DNA of 64,000 bases from Providencia sp. (GCF_003533305.1 NZ_DOEH01000015.1:62001-126000), one strand, 5' to 3'. Shown: positions 20,377 to 31,723, counted from the stretch's first letter. Numbers and translations are program-made. Notes: generated from the letters alone by a model not told the origin.

Positions 20377-20413
20377 AAACCCTGAAAGTAAATGACTATT
20401 TTCAGGGTTTTTT
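20377..20413 (+). terminator. rho-independent terminator after nucleotidase gene
   Basis: AAACCCTGAAA pairs with TTTCAGGGTTT across a 12-nt loop and runs into six Ts. This ends the porin-nucleotidase unit. Confidence 0.9.
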
Positions 20414-20574
20414 ATCGCTATAATTCCTTCTCATTTTTTTGACTATTTCATCATAACTTCCTCAATTTTAATCCAAATATCACAATATAAATGATTACGT
20501 TATGGCTAATTTATTTTGATATGTAAAATATTAATGATTCGTATTATCAAATAGCTTGGACGGATTATCATAAA

Positions 20575-20588
20575 TTGATTAATATCAG
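20575..20588 (+). promoter_or_regulatory. FNR box 1 upstream of ndh
   Basis: TTGAT-TAAT-ATCAG matches the FNR consensus TTGAT-N4-ATCAA at nine of ten positions. Centre 20581.5, about 234 bp before the ndh ATG. Confidence 0.6.
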
Positions 20589-20667
20589 CATGGTCAGCGC
20601 TATCTGGATTCCTTTTTTTCAAAAAATGATTTGACGATTGTGATCGTTGTCATAATAATCAACTAAA

Positions 20668-20681
20668 TTGATATTGATCAA
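20668..20681 (+). promoter_or_regulatory. FNR box 2 upstream of ndh
   Basis: TTGAT-ATTG-ATCAA is a perfect FNR palindrome, centre 20674.5, about 141 bp before the ndh ATG. E. coli ndh is repressed anaerobically by FNR bound at two sites, so a paired arrangement here is consistent with conserved control. Confidence 0.8.
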
Positions 20682-20815
20682 TATTTGGTATGACCAATGC
20701 GCCAGTCGTGATATTCTTTATTTTATTCGAGTTAATAGTGGTTAATTATTGTTATTAAAGATGTTTATGATGAGAAATCTTTAATAACATTAATATATTT
20801 TGTATTGAGGAAATT

Positions 20816-22120
20816 ATGACCTTATCTCAACCTAAGATTGTCGTTATAGGTGGTGGTGCTGGTGGTTTAGAGCTGGCAACTCGCTTAGGACGCAAATTGG
20901 GCCGCAAAAAACGTGCCGAGATCACTTTAGTTGACCGTAATCCAAGTCATTTATGGAAGCCGCTATTACATGAAGTCGCTACGGGTTCATTAGATGATGG
21001 TGTAGATGCTATTAGCTATCTTGCCCATGCACGCCATAATGCATTTCATTTCCAATTGGGTTCGTTAACAAATATTGACCGTGAAAATAAAAAAGTGATT
21101 TTAGGTGAATTGCGCGATAAAAATGGCGAGTTATTAGTGCCATTGCGTGAATTACATTATGATTTTTTGGTGATAGCGCTCGGCAGTACCTCAAATGATT
21201 TCGGTACACCTGGGGTGAAAGAAAATTGTATTTTCTTAGATAGCCCGAACCAAGCGCATCGTTTTCATGATGAAATGCTTAATTTATTTCTTCGTTACTC
21301 GGTTCGTGATAATGCTGAAGAAAAAGTTAATATCGCGATTGTTGGCGCGGGTGCAACGGGTGTTGAGTTATCGGCTGAGCTCTATAATGCTGTTGAACAA
21401 TTGACGAGTTATGGTTTCAAAGGTTTAGATACTGATGCATTAAACGTCACTTTGGTTGAAGCGGGGGAACGAATTCTACCTGCTTTACCTCCTCGAATTT
21501 CGGGAGCCGCACATCAAGAGCTGAACAAGCTCGGTGTCAATGTATTGACTAAAACGATGGTAATAAGTGCCGATAAAGAAGGTCTTAACACTAAAGATGA
21601 TGGCAAAATTTATGCAGACCTTATGGTTTGGGCTGCTGGAATTAAAGCACCAGACTTTATGAAAGATATTGCGGGGCTTGAAACTAATCGTATTAATCAA
21701 TTAGTAGTCAAACCGACGTTACAAACAACTCTCGATGATTCGATTTTTGCTATTGGTGATTGTGCCTCTTGCGCTAAGCCCGAAGGTGGATTTGTCCCGC
21801 CAAGAGCACAGTCTGCCCATCAAATGGCAAGTCGTTGCTATGATAATATTATTGCGATTATGAAACAAAAACCGCTTAAAGATTATATCTACAAAGATCA
21901 CGGTTCTTTGGTTTCGTTGTCGCGTTTTAGTACCGTGGGTAGTTTGATGGGTAATCTGATGCGTGGAGACATGATGGTTGAAGGGCGTATTGCTCGATTT
22001 GTCTACATTTCGCTATATCGAATGCATCAAATAGCGCTTCATGGTTATGTGAAAACAGGATTGATGATGCTAGTAGGAAGTATTAACCGTATTATTCGAC
22101 CTAAATTAAAACTTCATTAA
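20816..22120 (+). CDS. ndh: NADH dehydrogenase II (NDH-2)
   Basis: Ndh is the non-proton-pumping NADH:quinone oxidoreductase bound to the inner membrane face. The 434-aa flavoprotein has an FAD-binding [10 protein letters not shown] (residues 11-20), an NADH-binding [14 protein letters not shown], and the AIGDCASC motif. The C-terminus is amphipathic and basic, as expected for membrane attachment. The start follows TTGAGGAAATT. FNR boxes upstream indicate anaerobic repression. Confidence 0.96.
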   Translation: MTLSQPKIVVIGGGAGGLELATRLGRKLGRKKRAEITLVDRNPSHLWKPLLHEVATGSLDDGVDAISYLAHARHNAFHFQLGSLTNIDRENKKVILGELRDKNGELLVPLRELHYDFLVIALGSTSNDFGTPGVKENCIFLDSPNQAHRFHDEMLNLFLRYSVRDNAEEKVNIAIVGAGATGVELSAELYNAVEQLTSYGFKGLDTDALNVTLVEAGERILPALPPRISGAAHQELNKLGVNVLTKTMVISADKEGLNTKDDGKIYADLMVWAAGIKAPDFMKDIAGLETNRINQLVVKPTLQTTLDDSIFAIGDCASCAKPEGGFVPPRAQSAHQMASRCYDNIIAIMKQKPLKDYIYKDHGSLVSLSRFSTVGSLMGNLMRGDMMVEGRIARFVYISLYRMHQIALHGYVKTGLMMLVGSINRIIRPKLKLH

Positions 22121-22155
22121 TTCAATCTTTAAAAATAGCGGTTAGGTATTTATTG

Positions 22156-22197
22156 GCAATAAAAATTCACCTTATTATATTAGGGTGAATTTATTGC
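22156..22197 (+). terminator. terminator after ndh
   Basis: GCAATAAAAATTCACC pairs with GGTGAATTTATTGC, with a 2-nt bulge, around an AT-rich loop. It lies 36 bp after the ndh stop. Confidence 0.6.
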
Positions 22198-22848
22198 TAT
22201 GATGGGATCTTACTGCTTGACCACTCATTACCGCCCGAAACTAATTACAATGGTTATTATTTCTTTTGTTATGTATTTAAACGAATCTGTATTTAGAGAT
22301 AGTTGAGATTTATGTATTTTGTTGTTAAATATAATTGATTTTATAAGTAAAGTTTAATTAAATAAATTTTAATTGTTACGAATTAAATAATTATTTAATT
22401 GTTTTTATGATAGAAAGCACATTAATTATTTAAAAAATATTATGACCTTATATTAAATAAATACGAAATATAATTAATGACTATTTGGAAAATTTTATAA
22501 AAAAGTTTTTTGGCTAAATGTTAGTCAAGGTTAGATTGTCTAAATTGAAGTTTATTTTGTATGTATTTTGTGCGTGATTTTTTAACATCATGATTAATAT
22601 TGATTTTATCCTGTGATATCATTGGTGTAATATTGTTATTTTGGATAGAAGATAACATTAAATCTCGACTCATTTTGGGGGTATGCTATTAGAGTGACTT
22701 AATGTTTATAATTGTTTCAAAATATTATTAAAATAATATTTTGAAAATTAGGATTATTCTAAAAAACCTTATTTACTGTAGGTAATTATCGAATTATCCT
22801 AATTAATTGCTACAATAGATTCATTCTGTTTTTTTATAAGGGCATTCT
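22198..22848. other. AT-rich intergenic region before umoD-like gene
   Basis: About 650 bp of very AT-rich DNA with no open frame I can support. It probably contains the promoter of the following gene. No operator or repeat is evident beyond simple AT tracts. Confidence 0.5.
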
Positions 22849-23460
22849 ATGAAGCTTAGATTTAAGTTGTTAACAGCATCAGTAGTTTGCCTTACTGTAA
22901 TCTTAATTATAGCATTCCTAATAACTTCATTTTCTCGCTCTCCAGAAGCTAAATTAGCAACGGTATTATCTACAGAACCTATTAAATCAAATCGTATTAT
23001 TGAATATGAAAATTGTGCAGTAACTGGGGTGCCAGGTACTTTTAGTCAAGAATCACTTTCCCGTTTTCATCCTGCGCAAAATGAATGCAAAATAGTGTTT
23101 ATGATTGAAGCACTACAAGATAAATCATTTCCTTTCTTTTCAGATAGTCATCAACGAACTTGTGTGATTACTAAAAAAATGGAACTGGTTATCGTCGGAT
23201 ATGATGTGGTATATCGGATAGGGGATACAGTCGGTAAGGTTAGAACAGCTTATGACCCCGGCTTATTTATTCCATTGAATGAAGATGGCCGCTTAAATTT
23301 AACGGTGTCTAATAGTGCTGTCTGTGAGACATTACGAAGTGACGTTAAGGATTTAGCCCCTTTTTACTGTATCAAGCAAAACGAATTACTGACGAATAAT
23401 GACCCTTCCTCCATTTTGGAATTAAAACCCAGCAAAAATACCTATGGTTTTTTCGAGTAA
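22849..23460 (+). CDS. UmoD/YcfJ-like envelope protein lacking the glycine zipper
   Basis: A 203-aa protein with one N-terminal membrane segment (residues 9-28) and a periplasmic body. Comparison from memory with E. coli YcfJ shows matching ends: LATVLSTEPIK near residue 36 resembles YcfJ's AQVVSATPIK, and VGYDVVYRIGDTVGKVR...DPG..IPL resembles YcfJ's LGYDVTYKIGDQQGKIR. YcfJ also sits next to ndh. The central glycine-zipper of YcfJ is replaced by an unrelated 35-residue segment, and a Cys-containing C-terminal tail is added. In Proteus the YcfJ homologue UmoD up-regulates flhDC. Orthology is likely but function here is inference. Confidence 0.65.
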   Translation: MKLRFKLLTASVVCLTVILIIAFLITSFSRSPEAKLATVLSTEPIKSNRIIEYENCAVTGVPGTFSQESLSRFHPAQNECKIVFMIEALQDKSFPFFSDSHQRTCVITKKMELVIVGYDVVYRIGDTVGKVRTAYDPGLFIPLNEDGRLNLTVSNSAVCETLRSDVKDLAPFYCIKQNELLTNNDPSSILELKPSKNTYGFFE

Positions 23461-23494
23461 TAGCTTATTTTTGAATCATACCAATTGAAGTGAT

Positions 23495-23535
23495 AAAAAA
23501 GACTATCAAGGTTTATTTCTGATAGCCTTTCTTGT
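23495..23535. terminator. bidirectional terminator between umoD-like gene and mfd
   Basis: AAAGACTATCA (23498-23508) and TGATAGCCTTT (23520-23530) form a stem with A-tract and T-tract flanks on both strands, fitting two convergent genes. Confidence 0.8.
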
Positions 23536-23538
23536 TAT

Positions 23539-26500
23539 CTATGATAATTGATGCTCTTCAAAATCCGTCAGTAGCTGCTTAATAAATTCGATTCTACCGA
23601 CTCGATCACTCAGGTCATTGAAGAATTTCAATCGTACAGGGCCATCTAAACGATAGGTTTGTGGTTGTCCTTGTAATAAGCTGATTAAAAAGCTTGGGTC
23701 GACTTTATTTTTCTCACCAAACTCAATAAATCCACCTTTTTCATGGGCTTCAATTCGTTTCACACCAAGAGCTTGTGCTTGTAGTCGTATCGCAGCGTTA
23801 GCGAGCAAGAATTTACCTGCATCTGGTATTTTACCAAAACGGTCAATTAGTTCTGTACGTAACTCATTCAGCTCGAGTGAATCTTTGGCGCTAGCAATGC
23901 GTTTATAGAAAGAAAGTCTGATATTTACATCATGAATATAATCATCAGGCAACAAGACTGGCATTCTTAATTCAACTTCTGTTTGTTGATTCGTTAAATC
24001 TTCAAGGGAAGGTTCACGACCTTCTTTTAATGCATCCACGGCGCTTTCTAGTAATTCCATATATAGCGTGAAGCCTATGGTTGTCATTTGTCCACTTTGG
24101 TCATCACCCAGTAATTCACCTGCTCCTCGAATTTCTAAGTCATGGGTTGCAAGTGCAAAACCTGCGCCGAGATCTTCTAATGACGAAATAGCTTCAAGGC
24201 GTTTATGGGCATCAGCTGCCATCGCTTTCGGGTGTGGCGTCAGTAAATAAGCATAAGCTTGATGATGGGAGCGACCAACACGACCTCGTAGCTGGTGTAA
24301 TTGTGCTAAACCGAAACGATCTGAACGTTCAATCACAATTGTATTGGCTGTTGGGATGTCGATGCCCGTTTCAATGATAGTGGTACAAATAAGGACATTA
24401 AAACGTTGATGGTGAAAATCGGTCATTACCCGTTCTAATTCACGCTCTCGCATTTGTCCATGCCCCACAACAAAGCGGGCTTCAGGGACTAATTTCTCAA
24501 GACGCTCTTTCGTTTTCTCTATATTTTCTACGTCGTTGTATAAATAGTAGACCTGCCCGCCGCGCAAGGTTTCACGTAATATTGCCTCACGTACGATTAA
24601 ATCGTCATATTGGCGAACAAAGGTTTTAACCGCTAAACGACGCGCTGGTGGTGTTGCAATGATAGATAAATCACGCATACCACTCATTGCCATATTTAGT
24701 GTACGGGGAATTGGCGTGGCTGTTAGGGTTAAAATATCGACGTCTGCTCGCATGGCCTTAATGCGTTCTTTATGACGGACACCAAAACGATGTTCTTCAT
24801 CCACGACCAACAGACCTAAATCTTTCCAGATGATATCTGGCTGAAGCAGTTTGTGAGTACCAATTAAGATATCAACTTTACCTTCAGCGGTTTCAGCAAT
24901 AATTTGTTGTTGTTCTTTTGCTGTTTTGAAGCGCGACAGCATTTCAATCTTAACCGGCCAATTTGCAAATCTATCTCTGAAATTATCAAAATGTTGCTGA
25001 GCAAGTAGGGTAGTCGGCACTAATACAGCAACTTGTTTATTATTGTTGATCGCAAGAAATGCTGCTCGCATAGCAACTTCAGTTTTACCAAAGCCGACAT
25101 CACCACAAACTAATCTATCCATGGCTAAAGGTTGGCACATATCACTTAAAACAGCATTGATTGCCATTTCTTGGTCAGGCGTTGTTTCAAAAGGAAAACC
25201 TTGGCAAAACTCTTGATATTGTTGTTTGTCATGTTTGAAAGCAAATCCAGCTTTTGCTGCACGCTGAGCATAAATATCCAGCAACTCAGCGGCCACATCG
25301 CGTACTTTTTCAGCGGCTTTTTGGCGCGCTTTGCCCCAACTATCGCTCCCCAATTTATGTAATGGGGCATTTTCATCCGCTCCACCTGAGTAGCGGCTAA
25401 TTAAATGTAATGATGATACGGGAACATACAGTTTATCTGAGCCTGCATAAGTCAGTATGAGGTATTCGGCTGTTATACCGCCAGCTTCAAGTGTGGTTAA
25501 CCCTTGATAGCGGCCTACACCATGCTCAATATGAACAACAGGTTGTCCTGGACGTAATTCAGCAAGATTACGAATTAAGGTATCTGTATTAATGGTGCGG
25601 CGGTTATCAGCACGCCGGCGAACAACTCGCTCTCCAAGCAAATCACTTTCACAAATCAGTGCCCTGTGTAAGCTTGATTGAATAAATCCATGCTCTGCTG
25701 CACCTAGCGTTATTGCAAAACGGCTCGTGGTTTGATGCGTATAGTCATCAATAATCTCAGGGCGAATTTTCAAGCGTGCTAATAATTCTGTAACAGTTTC
25801 ACGGCGGCCTTCGCTTTCTACTGAAAAAACAACGGTACCATCAAATTGTTCTATAAATTGGCGCAGTTTCTCTAACGGGGTTTTACTTTGCCCTTGGGTA
25901 CTGATATCCGGCAATGGTAGATAATCTAAATTAGTATTGGCGGCTTTATCTGCTAGTTTTTCTGCTGATAGTTGAACTCGAGGCCATTTTTTTAATGATT
26001 GATTAAGTTGTTCAACGGTCAACCATAAATCTGCGGGTGGTAGCAACGGACGCATCGGGTCAACGCTACGACTTTCAAAACGCTGTTGGGTATCAGATTG
26101 AAAACGTTCTGCGGCTTCTTGCAAACTTTGTGAGACAAATAAGGTGTTATCGGGAAAATAATCAAAAAGCGAACTTAGTGGCTCGGGGAAAAAGAGCGGT
26201 TGCCAATATTCAATGCCTGTTGGTAGTGTGTTTTTACTGACTTGTTGATAAATATGTTCAGGATCTCGACGAACTTCAAAGCGTTCGCGCCATTGACTAC
26301 GAAAGCGTTCAATTGCCTCTTTGTCTGTAGGGAATTCATGAGCCGGTAATAAATTAATGCTCGTCACTTCGTCAAGGGTTCGTTGAGAATCCACATCAAA
26401 AGTACGTAAACTATCAATTTCGTCATCAAAGAAATCAAGACGAAATGGTAATGAACTTCCCATCGGGAATAAATCGAGTAAAGCGCCTCTTATGGCGTAT

Positions 26501-26982
26501 TCACCATGTTCTAAAACTTGTTCGACATGGCGATAGCCTGCTTTATCGAGCTCTATTGTCAAGTTTTCGCGCGAAAGTTTATCGCCTTTTGCCATTACGA
26601 GTGCATGACTGGTTAAAAAACTCGATGGACACACTTTCTGCATTAAGGTATTAACCGGTAAGATTAATGCGCCTTTTTGCATTGTTGGCAAATGATAAAG
26701 TGTCGATAAGCGATGAGAGATAATTTCTTGATGAGGCGAAAAATTATCGTAAGGCAAGGTTTCCCAATCCGAGAGTGTTTCGATTGGATGATGAGAAAAC
26801 TGTTGCATTTCATCTCTCAAGCGTAATGCATTTTGCATATCGCGAGTGACAATAACGACAGGGCCTTGATGACGTTCCATCATCTGTGCACATTCAAGGG
26901 CACCAGCTGCACCTATTAGGCATCCTAAATGGCGAACATCGCCACTACGGCTAGGCAGTTCATAACGAGTTTTTAACGACAT
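23539..26982 (-). CDS. mfd: transcription-repair coupling factor Mfd
   Basis: Mfd displaces RNA polymerase stalled at lesions and recruits UvrA. The 1147-aa protein (E. coli 1148) has the UvrB-like N-terminal module, an RNAP-interaction domain around HIEHGVGRYQGL, and RecG-like translocase motifs: Walker A GDVGFGKTE, the DEEHRFG box, TATPIPRTL and QLRGRVGRS. A C-terminal TRCF domain follows. It is full length and divergent from lolC. Confidence 0.98.
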   Translation of the reverse strand: MSLKTRYELPSRSGDVRHLGCLIGAAGALECAQMMERHQGPVVIVTRDMQNALRLRDEMQQFSHHPIETLSDWETLPYDNFSPHQEIISHRLSTLYHLPTMQKGALILPVNTLMQKVCPSSFLTSHALVMAKGDKLSRENLTIELDKAGYRHVEQVLEHGEYAIRGALLDLFPMGSSLPFRLDFFDDEIDSLRTFDVDSQRTLDEVTSINLLPAHEFPTDKEAIERFRSQWRERFEVRRDPEHIYQQVSKNTLPTGIEYWQPLFFPEPLSSLFDYFPDNTLFVSQSLQEAAERFQSDTQQRFESRSVDPMRPLLPPADLWLTVEQLNQSLKKWPRVQLSAEKLADKAANTNLDYLPLPDISTQGQSKTPLEKLRQFIEQFDGTVVFSVESEGRRETVTELLARLKIRPEIIDDYTHQTTSRFAITLGAAEHGFIQSSLHRALICESDLLGERVVRRRADNRRTINTDTLIRNLAELRPGQPVVHIEHGVGRYQGLTTLEAGGITAEYLILTYAGSDKLYVPVSSLHLISRYSGGADENAPLHKLGSDSWGKARQKAAEKVRDVAAELLDIYAQRAAKAGFAFKHDKQQYQEFCQGFPFETTPDQEMAINAVLSDMCQPLAMDRLVCGDVGFGKTEVAMRAAFLAINNNKQVAVLVPTTLLAQQHFDNFRDRFANWPVKIEMLSRFKTAKEQQQIIAETAEGKVDILIGTHKLLQPDIIWKDLGLLVVDEEHRFGVRHKERIKAMRADVDILTLTATPIPRTLNMAMSGMRDLSIIATPPARRLAVKTFVRQYDDLIVREAILRETLRGGQVYYLYNDVENIEKTKERLEKLVPEARFVVGHGQMRERELERVMTDFHHQRFNVLICTTIIETGIDIPTANTIVIERSDRFGLAQLHQLRGRVGRSHHQAYAYLLTPHPKAMAADAHKRLEAISSLEDLGAGFALATHDLEIRGAGELLGDDQSGQMTTIGFTLYMELLESAVDALKEGREPSLEDLTNQQTEVELRMPVLLPDDYIHDVNIRLSFYKRIASAKDSLELNELRTELIDRFGKIPDAGKFLLANAAIRLQAQALGVKRIEAHEKGGFIEFGEKNKVDPSFLISLLQGQPQTYRLDGPVRLKFFNDLSDRVGRIEFIKQLLTDFEEHQLS

Positions 26983-27232
26983 AAAAATATTCGGCTTCTC
27001 ACAGCTATTAGTTAAAAAATTAAGCGACTAGCTAAACTTGCAGTTCAGTTACCGATAAAAAATTATCAATAAATTAGTCCGCTTTACTCCATGATTTGTC
27101 TGAAAGTAACGCAAATAGGTATATCAATAATAAAAAAAACCACAAAAGCAGGGTTGGGTGGTTCCATTCATCTATCGTACCCTTTATTATCGCTAAACAC
27201 TTCGCTTTGGCAACAGGGGCATCAAAGATTTC

Positions 27233-28435
27233 ATGCACCAATCTGTCTCAATATTCATAGGTCTGCGCTATATGCGCGGACGAGCTGCTGATAAATTTGG
27301 TCGTTTTGTTTCCAGTTTATCGGCAATAGGTATCACACTTGGGGTTACGGCATTAATTACAGTAACTTCAGTAATGAACGGCTTCGAGCGATCGCTACAA
27401 GATAGCATACTTGCATACATGCCGCAGGCTATATTGACATCAGCAACTGGAAATATTGACCCAAAAGCACATCCTCTTTCTGACCTACAGCACTTGCAGG
27501 GGGTGAACTACATTACTCCTACAGTGCAATCGGATGTGGTCTTACAAAGCCGTACCAACGTTGGTGTCGGTATGATGACAGGGGTTAATGTTAACGAGCC
27601 ATCTCCGTTATTGGATAAGCTGATTAGCGGCGACCGTAAAGAACTTGTCGAGGGAAGTTACAATGTTTTTTTAGGGAGTCGATTAGCGGAAACCTTAGGG
27701 CTTAAGCGTGGCGATGATGTGCGTTTAATCATACCTGGAGTGAGCCAATTAACACCGATGGGGCGCATTCCGAGTCAGCGACTATTTACCGTCGCGGGTA
27801 TTTTTCAAACTAATGGTGAAGCTGATACGAGCGAATTAATTGTTGCGCAGTCAGATGCCGCTAGAATTTTACGTTACCCTATTGGCCATGTGACAGGGTG
27901 GCGATTATTTTTGGATGAGCCTCTCAAAGTAGATATTTTGAGTAAGCAAATTTTACCTGACGGGCTTGTCTGGACGGATTGGCGTGAACGCAAAGGTGAG
28001 TTTTTTCAAGCTGTTAAAATGGAAAAAAATATGATGGGATTATTGCTCAGCCTGATTATTGCGGTTGCAGCATTTAATATCATTACATCACTTTCTTTGC
28101 TTGTTATGGAAAAGCAAGGAGAGGTGGCGATCCTTAAAACATTAGGATTAAAGCGTGGTCGTATATTGGCGATATTCATGATCCAAGGTGCAGGGGCTGG
28201 TATTATTGGTACTTTAATCGGCACGTTCTTGGGTATATTGCTTTCGAGCCAATTGAATGTATTGATGCCGTTAATTGGTTTGCTACCTAAAGGGGTGGCA
28301 TTACCCATTGTACTTGATTACCCCGGTATTTTAATTATTGCACTTTCCGCTATGTTTATTTCGTTGCTTGCTACGCTATACCCTTCTTGGCGTGCGGCAG
28401 CGGTGCAACCTGCTGAGGCTTTACGTTATGAATAA
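27233..28435 (+). CDS. lolC: lipoprotein-releasing system permease LolC
   Basis: LolC is one of two membrane subunits of the LolCDE ABC machine that extracts outer-membrane lipoproteins and hands them to LolA. The 400-aa protein begins [20 protein letters not shown] and has four membrane segments (one N-terminal, three C-terminal) around a large periplasmic domain. The C-terminus [16 protein letters not shown] is a LolC signature. Its stop overlaps the lolD start by 8 bases. Confidence 0.96.
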   Translation: MHQSVSIFIGLRYMRGRAADKFGRFVSSLSAIGITLGVTALITVTSVMNGFERSLQDSILAYMPQAILTSATGNIDPKAHPLSDLQHLQGVNYITPTVQSDVVLQSRTNVGVGMMTGVNVNEPSPLLDKLISGDRKELVEGSYNVFLGSRLAETLGLKRGDDVRLIIPGVSQLTPMGRIPSQRLFTVAGIFQTNGEADTSELIVAQSDAARILRYPIGHVTGWRLFLDEPLKVDILSKQILPDGLVWTDWRERKGEFFQAVKMEKNMMGLLLSLIIAVAAFNIITSLSLLVMEKQGEVAILKTLGLKRGRILAIFMIQGAGAGIIGTLIGTFLGILLSSQLNVLMPLIGLLPKGVALPIVLDYPGILIIALSAMFISLLATLYPSWRAAAVQPAEALRYE

Positions 28436-29129
28436 TCAACCACTTCTTGTCTGTGAAAATTTAAGTAAGGTTTATCAAGAAGGGCCAATGACGACAGAAG
28501 TGTTGAAAAACGTTAATTTTTCAATGAATGAGGGAGAAATGATGGCAATTGTCGGCAGCTCAGGCTCTGGCAAAAGTACATTATTACACCTATTAGGTGG
28601 GCTAGATACGCCTTCTCAAGGTAATGTTATTTTTAAAGGGCAACACATTAACCAGTTGTCTTCTGATTCAAGAGCTGAAATCCGTAATAAAGAATTAGGT
28701 TTTATTTATCAATTTCATCATTTATTACCTGATTTTACCGCCTTAGAAAATGTTGCGATGCCCTTATTAATTGGTGGTGTATCGAAAACACAAGCTTTTG
28801 CTAAAGCGACAGAAATGCTTACGGCCGTGGGGTTGGCTCACCGTGCGGGGCATCGCCCATCAGAACTTTCTGGTGGTGAGCGCCAACGAGTGGCAATAGC
28901 GCGAGCATTAGTGAATGACCCTGCTTTGGTACTCGCTGATGAACCGACAGGGAATCTGGACTTACGTAATGCAGATGCAATTTTTGAATTGCTAGGTGAG
29001 CTTAATCGTAAGCAACGAACTGCATTTTTAGTCGTTACTCATGATATGAAACTTGCGCATCGTTTATCACGTCAATTAGAAATGCGTGATGGACATTTAC
29101 AGCAGGAACTCAGCTTGGGGGCTAACTGA
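28428..29129 (+). CDS. lolD: lipoprotein-releasing ABC ATPase LolD
   Basis: LolD powers lipoprotein release. The 233-aa ATPase has Walker [10 protein letters not shown], the LolD-specific [16 protein letters not shown] stretch, signature [15 protein letters not shown] and Walker [14 protein letters not shown] start at ATG 28428, inside the end of lolC, because this gives the E. coli length; the frame is open further upstream but that part shadows lolC. Confidence 0.96.
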   Translation: MNNQPLLVCENLSKVYQEGPMTTEVLKNVNFSMNEGEMMAIVGSSGSGKSTLLHLLGGLDTPSQGNVIFKGQHINQLSSDSRAEIRNKELGFIYQFHHLLPDFTALENVAMPLLIGGVSKTQAFAKATEMLTAVGLAHRAGHRPSELSGGERQRVAIARALVNDPALVLADEPTGNLDLRNADAIFELLGELNRKQRTAFLVVTHDMKLAHRLSRQLEMRDGHLQQELSLGAN

Positions 29130-30376
29130 TGCTTAAAATGCCTCTGACGCTATTAGCGGCATTACGCTTTAGTCGAGGACGCCGCCGAACAGGCATGGTG
29201 TCTTTGGTTTCTATTGTGTCAACGCTTGGGATCGTATTGGGTGTTGCGGTATTGATTATTGGTTTAAGTGCCATGAATGGTTTTGAGCGCGAGCTAAATA
29301 ATCGTGTGCTTTCAGTGGTACCCCATGGACAAATCTATGCTGTTAAACCGCCTTATAATGATTGGAAATTCACTGAGGATATTATTCGTAAAACGCCAGG
29401 CGTGCAGGGCGTTAGTCCCTATGTGAATTTTACCGGTTTACTTGAGCGTGGCGCAAATCTAAAAGCGATTCAAGTGATGGGTGTTTCAAAAGAAAGCCAA
29501 TCGGAAGTTAGCGCTTTACCTCAATTCATTCTTAATGATGCATGGCAGCATTTTGAAGCAGGTAAACAATCGATTATTTTAGGCCAAGGGGTTGCTAATT
29601 CACTGAATGTAAAAGTAGGTGATTGGGTGACTATCATGATCCCAAATACGGATACTAGCTTAAAAATTCAGCAGCCAAAACGCATTCGAGTTCAGGTATC
29701 TGGTATTTTTCGTTTGAGTGGATTACTTGACCACCAGTTGGCCCTAATTCCTCTTGCGGATGCTCAAGAATATCTTGGTTATGACAATGGAATTAGTGGA
29801 TTTGAAATTAAAGCGGATGACCCATTTATCGCTGATAAAGTTGTCTATGATGCAGGGTTAAGGACAATGCATCATGTCATGGTTAAAAGTTGGATTGGTG
29901 ACTATGGCTATATGTACAACGATATTCAAATGGTACGAAGTATTATGTATCTAGCGATGATTTTAGTCATTGGCGTCGCATGCTTTAATATCGTTTCGAC
30001 GTTAGTGATGGCGGTTAAAGATAAAAGCAGTGATATCGCAGTATTTCGTACTTTAGGAGCCAAAGACCGACAAATTCGCGCTATTTTCTTATGGTATGGC
30101 TTATTAAGTGGTCTAATTGGTTCTTTAATTGGCGTGATATTTGGTGTACTTATTTCGCTTAATTTAACCACGATGATCAAAGGATTAGAATTATTGATTG
30201 GGCATCCTATTTTATCTGGTGATGTATATTTTATTGATTTCTTACCATCAGAGTTGCACTTTATGGATGTTATTTATGTGCTAATAACAACGATTGTCCT
30301 GAGTTTATTAGCGAGTTGGTATCCTGCTCGCAGAGCAAGTAAGTTAGATCCTGCGCGTATTCTAAGTGGGCAATAG
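29129..30376 (+). CDS. lolE: lipoprotein-releasing system permease LolE
   Basis: LolE is the partner permease of LolC. The 415-aa protein has four membrane segments with a large periplasmic loop, [15 protein letters not shown] at the N-terminus and [20 protein letters not shown] at the C-terminus. Its start overlaps the lolD stop by one base (TGATG), implying coupling. In E. coli nagK follows; here it does not. Confidence 0.96.
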   Translation: MLKMPLTLLAALRFSRGRRRTGMVSLVSIVSTLGIVLGVAVLIIGLSAMNGFERELNNRVLSVVPHGQIYAVKPPYNDWKFTEDIIRKTPGVQGVSPYVNFTGLLERGANLKAIQVMGVSKESQSEVSALPQFILNDAWQHFEAGKQSIILGQGVANSLNVKVGDWVTIMIPNTDTSLKIQQPKRIRVQVSGIFRLSGLLDHQLALIPLADAQEYLGYDNGISGFEIKADDPFIADKVVYDAGLRTMHHVMVKSWIGDYGYMYNDIQMVRSIMYLAMILVIGVACFNIVSTLVMAVKDKSSDIAVFRTLGAKDRQIRAIFLWYGLLSGLIGSLIGVIFGVLISLNLTTMIKGLELLIGHPILSGDVYFIDFLPSELHFMDVIYVLITTIVLSLLASWYPARRASKLDPARILSGQ

Positions 30377-30468
30377 TCGCTATTAATCGTAGTGAACAAT
30401 AATTTTTCTGCTCTATCCTATTGGGTTAGTTATTTTGAGTGAGCTATTCATTCGGTAACTAGCCCAAT

Positions 30469-31035
30469 CTATTTAGTTGTGATCCCTTTGCTTATTTTTT
30501 CTAAAAATAACTGCTTATAGCTTCGTTTCTCAATTAATTCTTCCGTAAACCCATAATGGATTGCTAGATTCATAAGGCGTTGATTAAACTCATTAAGTCG
30601 CATTATGTCATCGGTCATAATTGCGAACTCAGCGAACCAACCGAAATCAGTAAGATTGTCTATTGTGATATGAACGTCGTTGAGAAAATAAATACTGCGT
30701 GTTTTCGTTAAAGTTAAATTGCATTGGTAACCTAATGTTTGCAGCATATTTTTGACATGTTGGCAGTCATCTATATTAATGGCTTTACATTCAGTAGCAC
30801 TAGGACCCTTAACTATCCATAATTTGATCCCCGATGGGGTCATTTCTCTGACTGACATACTGATATTTTTATCGGCAAGTGATGTATTTTCATTATCGAA
30901 AAAATAGTCTGTTTCTATATTGTCTGAGGTAAAAACCTGAGCTTTATCGTTAATTATTTTTTGTAAAAATGCTTGAGGATCAGGTAGTTTGAATTTAATT
31001 TCAGCTTCATATTTTCCGACAAAATGTTCGCTCAT
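30469..31035 (-). CDS. CYTH-domain protein (class IV adenylate cyclase / CyaB-like)
   Basis: An approximately 188-aa protein with the CYTH-fold signature ExExK as EAEIKFKL near the N-terminus. Further charged strands (SVREM, LWIVKGP, LTKTR, VHITIDNLTDFGWFAEFAI) resemble CyaB-type triphosphate-tunnel enzymes. These bind triphosphates and divalent metal; activities range from adenylate cyclase to thiamine triphosphatase, and I cannot tell which applies. The start at 31035 has a better upstream AGG than the in-frame ATG at 31056. It replaces nagK relative to E. coli. Confidence 0.7.
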   Translation of the reverse strand: MSEHFVGKYEAEIKFKLPDPQAFLQKIINDKAQVFTSDNIETDYFFDNENTSLADKNISMSVREMTPSGIKLWIVKGPSATECKAINIDDCQHVKNMLQTLGYQCNLTLTKTRSIYFLNDVHITIDNLTDFGWFAEFAIMTDDIMRLNEFNQRLMNLAIHYGFTEELIEKRSYKQLFLEKISKGITTK

Positions 31036-31225
31036 GAGATTTACCTGTCTTGTCATTACCGTTTGTTTTAATTAACGGGATGGTAGCACAGGTTACTAAG
31101 TGTTTGGTTGTAAAGGTGAGACTATTTTTAGGTAAAGCACCTATTTGAACTGAATGATAAATAGGCGCTTTAAAATTGGAAGATGAGTCTGATTTTCTAA
31201 ATATTAAGAGTAAAATAGCACCGTA

Positions 31226-31723
31226 TTAATAGGCTTCTTTTTTGGTCATTTTGTCTAAATAACCCATAACAAAAGCTGAAAGAACAAAGGTGAGGTGGAT
31301 AATGACGTACCACATCAATTTGGTATTTTCTATATTTTGTAGGTTCATAAAGATTTTTAGTAGATGAATCGAGGAAATGGCAACAATCGAAGCCGCAACT
31401 TTATTTTTTAATGAAGTTGCATCCATTTTGCCAATCCAACCTAGTTTATCACTACTATCAGGGATACTAAGTTGAGAAACAAAGTTTTCGTAACCTGAAA
31501 ACATGACCATGACTAATAAGCCACCGACTAATGCCATATCAATCAATGATAATAACGTGAGGATGAGGTCAGCTTCTGGAATGGCGAGGATATTAGGTAA
31601 AATATGAAACAGTTCTTGGAAGAATTTAATTGTTAACGTAAGCAATGTAAGTGAAAGCCCAAAATAGATAGGGGCGAGGATCCAACGTGATGCATACATT
31701 GTTTTTTCGAAGAACTTTTCCAT
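31226..31723 (-). CDS. yqhA: UPF0114 membrane protein YqhA
   Basis: A 165-aa inner-membrane protein of the UPF0114 family with about four membrane segments. The N-terminus [20 protein letters not shown] and the core [19 protein letters not shown] match E. coli YqhA closely. The function is unknown. In E. coli the gene is elsewhere, so its place between lolE and cobB is a rearrangement. Confidence 0.88.
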   Translation of the reverse strand: MEKFFEKTMYASRWILAPIYFGLSLTLLTLTIKFFQELFHILPNILAIPEADLILTLLSLIDMALVGGLLVMVMFSGYENFVSQLSIPDSSDKLGWIGKMDATSLKNKVAASIVAISSIHLLKIFMNLQNIENTKLMWYVIIHLTFVLSAFVMGYLDKMTKKEAY

